Source: Haliclystus octoradiatus (Eukaryota > Cnidaria > Staurozoa > Stauromedusae > Haliclystidae). From it: DNA of 64,000 nucleotides. The position numbers and the translations under genes were made by a program. The DNA is taken from NCBI GenBank assembly GCA_916610825.1, contig OU744453.1, positions 5,431,845 through 5,495,844 on the forward strand. The letters run 5' to 3'. Positions within the stretch are counted from its first letter, which is position 1. Every line of letters begins with the position of its first letter. Positions 55,801 to 64,000 of the stretch are shown here, piece after piece. The notes below the pieces were generated by a model that was not told the origin of the DNA, did no database searches, and worked only from the letters and a program-made list of their open reading frames with translations.

Positions 55801-58800
55801 ACACATTCAGAATTCAGAGTTACACATTCAGCATTCAGTAATTTTCATTCAGCATTCAGAGTTACACATTCAGAATTCAGAGTTACACATTCAGCATTCA
55901 GTAATTTTCATTCAGCATTCAGAGTTACACATTCAGCATTCAGTAATTTTCATTCAGCATTCAGAGTTACACATTCAGAATTCAGAGTTACACATTCAGC
56001 ATTCAGTAATTTTCATTCAGCATTCAGAGTTACACATTCAGCATTCAGTAATTTTCATTCAGCGTTCAGAGTTACACATTCAGCGTTCAGTAGTTTTCAT
56101 TCAGCATTCAGAGTTACACATTCAGCATTCAGTAATTTTCATTCAGCATTCAGAGTTACACATTCAGCATTCAGTAATTTTCATTCAGCATTCAGAGTTA
56201 TACATTCAGAATTCAGAGTTACACATTCAGCATTCAGTAATTTTCATTCAGCATTCAGAGTTACACATTCAGCATTCAGTAATTTTCATTCAGCATTCAG
56301 AGTTACACATTCAGAATTCAGAGTTACACATTCAGCATTCAGTAATTTTCATTCAGCATTCAGAGTTACACATTCAGCATTCAGTAATTTTCATTCAGCG
56401 TTCAGAGTTACACATTCAGCGTTCAGTAGTTTTCATTCAGCATTCAGAGTTACACATTCAGCATTCAGTAATTTTCATTCAGCATTCAGAGTTACACATT
56501 CAGCATTCAGTAATTTTCATTCAGCGTTCAGAGTTACACATTCAGCGTTCAGTAATTTTCATTCAGCATTCAGAGTTACACATTCAGCATTCAGTAATTT
56601 TCATCCAGCGTTCAGAGTTACACATTCAGCGTTCAGTAGTTTTCATTCAGCATTCAGAGTTACACATTCAGCATTCAGTAATTTTCATTCAGCATTCAGA
56701 GTTACACATTCAGCGTTCAGTAGTTTTCATTCAGCATTCAGAGTTACACATTCAGCATTCAGTAATTTTCATTCAGCATTCAGAGTTACACATTCAGCGT
56801 TCAGTAGTTTTCATTCAGCATTCAGAGTTACACATTCAGCATTCAGTAATTTTCATTCAGCATTCAGAGTTACACATTCAGAATTCAGAGTTACACATTC
56901 AGCATTCAGTAATTTTCATTCAGCATTCAGAGTTACACATTCAGAATTCAGAGTTACACATTCAGCATTCAGTAAATTTCATTCAGCATTCAGAGTTACA
57001 CATTCAGAATTCAGAGTTACACATTCAGCATTCAGTAATTTTCATTCAGCATTCAGAGTTACACATTCAGCATTCAGTAATTTTCATTCAGCGTTCAGAG
57101 TTACACATTCAGCGTTCAGTAGTTTTCATTCAGCATTCAGAGTTACACATTCAGCATTCAGTAATTTTCATTCAGCATTCAGAGTTACACATTCAGCATT
57201 CAGTAATTTTCATTCAGCGTTCAGAGTTACACATTCAGCGTTCAATAGTTTTCATTCAGCATTCAGAGTTACACATTCAGCATTCAGTAATTTTCATTCA
57301 GCATTCAGAGTTACACATTCAGCATTCAGTAATTTTCATTCAGCATTCAGAGTTACACATTCAGAATTCAGAGTTACACATTAAGCATTCAGTAATTTTC
57401 ATTCAGCATTCAGAGTTACACATTCAGCATTCAGTAATTTTCATTCAGCATTCAGAGTTACACATTCAGAATTCAGAGTTACACATTCAGCATTCAGTAA
57501 TTTTCATTCAGCATTCAGAGTTACACATTCAGCATTCAGTAATTTTCATTCAGCGTTCAGAGTTACACATTCAGCGTTCAGTAGTTTTCATTCAGCATTC
57601 AGAGTTACACATTCAGCATTCAGTAATTTTCATTCAGCATTCAGAGTTACACATTCAGCATTCAGTAATTTTCATTCAGCGTTCAGAGTTACACATTCAG
57701 CGTTCAGTAGTTTTCATTCAGCATTCAGAGTTACACATTCAGCATTCAGTAATTTTCATTCAGCATTCAGAGTTACACATTCAGCATTCAGTAATTTTCA
57801 TTCAGCGTTCAGAGTTACACATTCAGCATTCAGTAATTTTCATTCAGCATTCAGAGTTACACATTCAGCATTCAGTAATTTTCATTCAGCGTTCAGAGTT
57901 ACACATTCAGCGTTCAGTAGTTTTCATTCAGCATTCAGAGTTACACATTCAGCATTCAGTAATTTTCATTCAGCATTCAGAGTTACACATTCAGCATTCA
58001 GTAATTTTCATTCAGCGTTCAGAGTTACACATTCAGCGTTCAGTAGTTTTCATTCAGCATTCAGAGTTACTCATTCAGCATTCAGAGTTACACATTCAGC
58101 ATTCAGTAATTTTCATTCAGCATTCAGAGTTACTCATTCAGCATTCAGAGTTACACATTCAGCATTCAGTAATTTTCATTCAGCTTTCAGAGTTACACAT
58201 TCAGCATTCAGTAATTTTCATTCAGCATTCAGAGTTACTCATTCAGCATTCAGAGTTACACATTCAGCATTCAGTAATTTTCATTCAGCGTTCAGAGTTA
58301 CACATTCAGCATTCAGTAATTTTCATTCAGCATTCAGAGTTACTCATTCAGCATTCAGAGTTACACATTCAGCATTCAGTAATTTTCATTCAGCGTTCAG
58401 AGTTACACATTCAGCATTCAGTAATTTTCATTCAGCATTCAGAGTTACTCATTCAGCATTCAGAGTTACACATTCAGCATTCAGTAATTTTCATTCAGCG
58501 TTCAGAGTTACACATTCAGCGTTCAGTAGTTTTCATTCAGCATTCAGAGTTACTCATTCAGCATTCAGAGTTACACATTCAGCATTCAGTAATTTTCATT
58601 CAGCATTCAGAGTTACTCATTCAGCATTCAGAGTTACACATTCAGCATTCAGTAATTTTCATTCAGCTTTCAGAGTTACACATTCAGCATTCAGTAATTT
58701 TCATTCAGCATTCAGAGTTACTCATTCAGCATTCAGAGTTACACATTCAGCATTCAGTAATTTTCATTCAGCGTTCAGAGTTACACATTCAGCGTTCAGT

Positions 58801-61800
58801 AGTTTTCATTCAGCATTCAGAGTTAAACATTCAGCATTCAGAGTTACACATTCAGCATTCAGTAATTTTCATTCAGCGTTCAGAGTTACACATTCAGCAT
58901 TCAGTAATTTTCATTCAGCATTCAGAGTTACTCATTCAGCATTCAGAGTTACACATTCAGCATTCAGTAATTTTCATTCAGCGTTCAGAGTTACACATTC
59001 AGCATTCAGTAATTTTCATTCAGCATTCAGAGTTACTCATTCAGCATTCAGAGTTACACATTCAGCATTCAGTAGTTTTCATTCAGCATTCAGAGTTACT
59101 CATTCAGCATTCAGAGTTACACATTCAGCATTCAGTAATTTTCATTCAGCGTTCAGAGTTACACATTCAGCATTCAGTAATTTTCATTCAGCATTCAGAG
59201 TTACTCATTCAGCATTCAGAGTTACACATTCAGCATTCAGTAATTTTCATTCAGCGCTACACATTCAGCATTCAGTAATTTTCATTCAACTTTCAGAGTT
59301 ACTCATTCAGCATTCAGAGTTACACATTCAGCATTCAGTAATTTTCATTCAGCGTTCAGAGTTACACATTCAGCATTCAGTAATTTTCATTCAGCATTCA
59401 GAGTTACACATTCAGCATTCAGTAATTTTCATTCAGCTTTCAGAGTTACACATTCAGCATTCAGTAATTTTCATTCAGCTTTCAGAGTTACACATTCAGC
59501 ATTCAGTAATTTTCATTCAGCGTTCAGAGTTACACATTCAGCATTCAGTAATTTTCATTCAGCATTCAGAGTTACACATTCAGCATTCAGTAATTTTCAT
59601 TCAGCTTTCAGAGTTACACATTCAGCATTCAGTAATTTTCATTCAGCATTCAGAGTTACACATTCAGCATTCAGTAATTTTCATTCAGCTTTCAGAGTTA
59701 CACATTCAGCATTCAGTAATTTTCATTCAGCGTTCAGAGTTACACATTCAGCATTCAGTAATTTTCATTCAGCATTCAGAGTTACACATTCAGCATTCAG
59801 TAATTTTCATTCAGCTTTCAGAGTTAAACATTCAGCATTCAGTAATTTTCATTCAGCTTTCAGAGTTACACATTCAGCATTCAGTAATTTTCATTCAGCG
59901 TTCAGAGTTACACATTCAGCATTCAGTAATTTTCATTCAGCATTCAGAGTTACACATTCAGCGTTCAGTAGTTTTCATTCAGCATTCAGAGTTACACATT
60001 CAGCATTCAGTAATTTTCATTCAGCATTCAGAGTTACACATTCAGCATTCAGTAATTTTCATTCAGCGTTCAGAGTTACACATTCAGCATTCAGTAATTT
60101 TCATTCAGCATTCAGAGTTACACATTCAGCATTCAGTAATTTTCATTCAGCGTTCAGAGTTACACATTCAGCGTTCAGTAGTTTTCATTCAGCATTCAGA
60201 GTTACACATTCAGCATTCAGTAATTTTCATTCAGCATTCAGAGTTACACATTCAGCATTCAGTAATTTTCATTCAGCGTTCAGAGTTACACATTCAGCGT
60301 TCAGTAGTTTTCATTCAGCATTCAGAGTTACTCATTCAGCATTCAGAGTTACACATTCAGCATTCAGTAATTTTCATTCAGCATTCAGAGTTACTCATTC
60401 AGCATTCAGAGTTACACATTCAGCATTCAGTAATTTTCATTCAGCTTTCAGAGTAACACATTCAGCATTCAGTAATTTTCATTCAGCATTCAGAGTTACT
60501 CATTCAGCATTCAGAGTTACACATTCAGCATTCAGTAATTTTCATTCAGCGTTCAGAGTTACACATTCAGCATTCAGTAATTTTCATTCAGCATTCAGAG
60601 TTACTCATTCAGCATTCAGAGTTACACATTCAGCATTCAGTAATTTTCATTCAGCGTTCAGAGTTACACATTCAGCATTCAGTAATTTTCATTCAGCATT
60701 CAGAGTTACTCATTCAGCATTCAGAGTTACACATTCAGCATTCAGTAATTTTCATTCAGCGTTCAGAGTTACACATTCAGCGTTCAGTAGTTTTCATTCA
60801 GCATTCAGAGTTACTCATTCAGCATTCAGAGTTACACATTCAGCATTCAGTAATTTTCATTCAGCATTCAGAGTTACTCATTCAGCATTCAGAGTTACAC
60901 ATTCAGCATTCAGTAATTTTCATTCAGCTTTCAGAGTTACACATTCAGCATTCAGTAATTTTCATTCAGCATTCAGAGTTACTCATTCAGCATTCAGAGT
61001 TACACATTCAGCATTCAGTAATTTTCATTCAGCGTTCAGAGTTACACATTCAGCGTTCAGTAGTTTTCATTCAGCATTCAGAGTTAAACATTCAGCATTC
61101 AGAGTTACACATTCAGCATTCAGTAATTTTCATTCAGCGTTCAGAGTTACACATTCAGCATTCAGTAATTTTCATTCAGCATTCAGAGTTACTCATTCAG
61201 CATTCAGAGTTACACATTCAGCATTCAGTAATTTTCATTCAGCGTTCAGAGTTACACATTCAGCATTCAGTAATTTTCATTCAGCATTCAGAGTTACTCA
61301 TTCAGCATTCAGAGTTACACATTCAGCATTCAGTAGTTTTCATTCAGCATTCAGAGTTACTCATTCAGCATTCAGAGTTACACATTCAGCATTCAGTAAT
61401 TTTCATTCAGCTTTCAGAGTTACACATTCAGCATTCAGTAATTTTCATTCAGCATTCAGAGTTACTCATTCAGCATTCAGAGTTACACATTCAGCATTCA
61501 GTAATTTTCATTCAGCTTTCAGAGTTACACATTCAGCATTCAGTAATTTTCATTCAGCATTCAGAGTTACTCATTCAGCATTCAGAGTTACACATTCAGC
61601 ATTCAGTAATTTTCATTCAGCGTTCAGAGTTACACATTCAGCATTCAGTAATTTTCATTCAGCATTCAGAGTTACTCATTCAGCATTCAGAGTTACACAT
61701 TCAGCATTCAGTAATTTTCATTCAGCGTTCAGAGTTACACATTCAGCATTCAGTAATTTTCATTCAGCATTCAGAGTTACTCATTCAGCATTCAGAGTTA

Positions 61801-64000
61801 CACATTCAGCATTCAGTAATTTTCATTCAGCGTTCAGAGTTACACATTCAGCGTTCAGTAGTTTTCATTCAGCATTCAGAGTTACTCATTCAGCATTCAG
61901 AGTTACACATTCAGCATTCAGTAATTTTCATTCAGCATTCAGAGTTACTCATTCAGCATTCAGAGTTACACATTCAGCATTCAGTAATTTTCATTCAGCT
62001 TTCAGAGTTACACATTCAGCATTCAGTAATTTTCATTCAGCATTCAGAGTTACTCATTCAGCATTCAGAGTTACACATTCAGCATTCAGTAATTTTCATT
62101 CAGCGTTCAGAGTTACACATTCAGCGTTCAGTAGTTTTCATTCAGCATTCAGAGTTAAACATTCAGCATTCAGAGTTACACATTCAGCATTCAGTAATTT
62201 TCATTCAGCGTTCAGAGTTACACATTCAGCATTCAGTAATTTTCATTCAGCATTCAGAGTTACTCATTCAGCATTCAGATTTACACATTCAGCATTCAGT
62301 AATTTTCATTCAGCGTTCAGAGTTACACATTCAGCATTCAGTAATTTTCATTCAGCATTCAGAGTTACTCATTCAGCATTCAGAGTTACACATTCAGCAT
62401 TCAGTAGTTTTCATTCAGCATTCAGAGTTACTCATTCAGCATTCAGAGTTACACATTCAGCATTCAGTAATTTTCATTCAGCGTTCAGAGTTACACATTC
62501 AGCATTCAGTAATTTTCATTCAGCATTCAGAGTTACTCATTCAGCATTCAGAGTTACACATTCAGCATTCAGTAATTTTCATTCAGCGCTCAGAGTTACA
62601 CATTCAGCATTCAGTAATTTTCATTCAACTTTCAGAGTTACTCATTCAGCATTCAGAGTTACACATTCAGCATTCAGTAATTTTCATTCAGCGTTCAGAG
62701 TTACACATTCAGCATTCAGTAATTTTCATTCAGCATTCAGAGTTACACATTCAGCATTCAGTAATTTTCATTCAGCTTTCAGAGTTACACATTCAGCATT
62801 CAGTAATTTTCATTCAGCTTTCAGAGTTACACATTCAGCATTCAGTAATTTTCATTCAGCGTTCAGAGTTACACATTCAGCATTCAGTAATTTTCATTCA
62901 GCATTCAGAGTTACACATTCAGCATTCAGTAATTTTCATTCAGCTTTCAGAGTTACACATTCAGCATTCAGTAATTTTCATTCAGCATTCAGAGTTACAC
63001 ATTCAGCATTCAGTAATTTTCATTCAGCTTTCAGAGTTACACATTCAGCATTCAGTAATTTTCATTCAGCTTTCAGAGTTACACATTCAGCATTCAGTAA
63101 TTTTCATTCAGCATTCAGAGTTACTCATTCAGCATTCAGAGTTACACATTCAGCATTCAGTAATTTTCATTCAGCGTTCAGAGTTACACATTCAGCGTTC
63201 AGTAGTTTTCATTCAGCATTCAGAGTTACACATTCAGCATTCAGTAATTTATTCAGCATTCAGTAATTTTCATTCAGCGTTCAGAGTTACACATTCAGCG
63301 TTCAGTAGTTTTCATTCAGCATTCAGAGTTACACATTCAGCATTCAGAGTTACACATTCAGCATTCAGTAATTTTCATTCAGCATTCAGAGTTACACATT
63401 CAGCATTCAGTAATTTTCATTCAACATTCAGAGTTACACATTCAGCATTCAGTAATTTTCATTCAGCGTTCAGAGTTACACATTCAGCGTTCAGTAGTTT
63501 TCATTCAGCATTCAGAGTTACACATTCAGCATTCAGAGTTACACATTCAGCATTCAGTAATTTTCATTCAGTGTTCAGAGTTACACATTCAGCATTCAGT
63601 AATTTTCATTCAGCATTCAGAGTTACTCATTCAGCATTCAGAGTTACACATTCAGCATTCAGTAATTTTCATTCAGCATTCAGAGTTACACATTCAGCAT
63701 TCAGTAATTTTCATTCAGTGTTCAGAGTTACACATTCAGCATTCAGTAATTTTCATTCAGCATTCAGAGTTACACATTCAGCATTCAGTAATTTTCATTC
63801 AGCGTTCAGAGTTACACATTCAGCGTTCAGTAGTTTTCATTCAGCATTCAGAGTTACACATTCAGCATTCAGAGTTACACATTCAGCATTCAGTAATTTT
63901 CATTCAGTGTTCAGAGTTACACATTCAGCATTCAGTAAATTTCATTCAGCATTCAGAGTTACTCATTCAGCATTCAGAGTTACACATTCAGCATTCAGTA
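52853..64000. repeat. Large satellite array of 21-bp monomers, runs off the window
   Basis: Three main monomers alternate: ATTCAGCATTCAGTAATTTTC, ATTCAGCGTTCAGAGTTACAC and ATTCAGCATTCAGAGTTACTC, all 21 bp with shared ATTCAGC-TTCAG. The usual order is a 42-bp pair; in many places the third monomer is added to give 63 bp. Variants cluster by region: CTTTCAG forms near 52.9-54.3 kb, GAATTCAG forms at 55.8-57.5 kb, TTACTC forms in most of 58-63 kb. A rare TTAAACATTCAGCATTCAGA variant recurs at 58821, 61082 and 62153; the last interval is exactly 1071 bp (51 monomers). Small indels exist, such as a 7-base loss near 59255. At least 11.1 kb, about 530 monomers. Confidence 0.97.

Noticed and set aside
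52853-64000. The satellite as a CRISPR array or as a giant coding gene
   Set aside because: Monomers are contiguous with no unique spacers, the DNA is eukaryotic, no start codon occurs in the consensus, and stops arise by point changes.

Overview
The window is AT-rich eukaryotic DNA, almost certainly from an invertebrate animal. Host genes are split by GT-AG introns. They encode animal extracellular or membrane modules (WSC, thrombospondin type 1, a claudin/PMP22-like tetraspan, a JmjC C-terminus), and most of the rest is transposon-derived. I cannot name the species; a tunicate or similar marine invertebrate is a guess. No bacterial operons, rRNA genes, CRISPR arrays or convincing tRNA genes were seen.

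Layout. 1-4.8 kb: a minus-strand gene with a signal-peptide exon, a large acidic SG-rich and dibasic-rich exon, and two short exons that together make one WSC domain; its 3' end was not found. 5-21 kb: sparse host exons (a terminal TSP1 exon near 9.6 kb, a secreted PAN/apple-like exon near 16.9 kb, a small Cys-rich terminal exon near 20.6 kb) among LINE remnants, MITEs and dispersed repeats. 21.6-23.05 kb: a plus-strand locus with an internal tandem repeat and a terminal single-pass transmembrane exon. 23.5-28 kb: a 1.55 kb element with 9-bp target duplications, a decayed tyrosine recombinase, and a 0.69 kb near-perfect palindrome carrying two opposed hammerhead-ribozyme-like motifs.

28.16-36.37 kb is the most unusual region. 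It is a composite transposon with kilobase-scale inverted arms, each holding broken HECT ubiquitin-ligase coding sequence, around a DDE-integrase coding region. A 1.17 kb foldback element (9-bp duplication) sits in its left arm and a 1.81 kb hAT element (8-bp duplication) splits the integrase. At 37.06-38.84 kb lies a clean three-exon tetraspan gene with MITEs inside and beside it. At 41.06-43.57 kb is a decayed Penelope-like element (RT plus GIY-YIG, minus strand) bounded by inverted arms that each carry a hammerhead-like motif; 40.4-40.9 kb holds a related remnant. 43.7-45.2 kb has two more DNA elements. 45.67-46.09 kb is the last exon of a JmjC protein. A candidate first exon of a membrane protein lies at 50.33-50.43 kb. 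51.3-52.8 kb is a degenerate tandem repeat of about 202 bp, and from 52.85 kb to the window end there is an uninterrupted satellite of 21-bp monomers arranged in 42/63-bp units with longer higher-order copies.

The host genes have no evident joint function; several are secreted or membrane proteins. Exon models rest on splice-site phase agreement plus domain patterns read by eye, with no database search.
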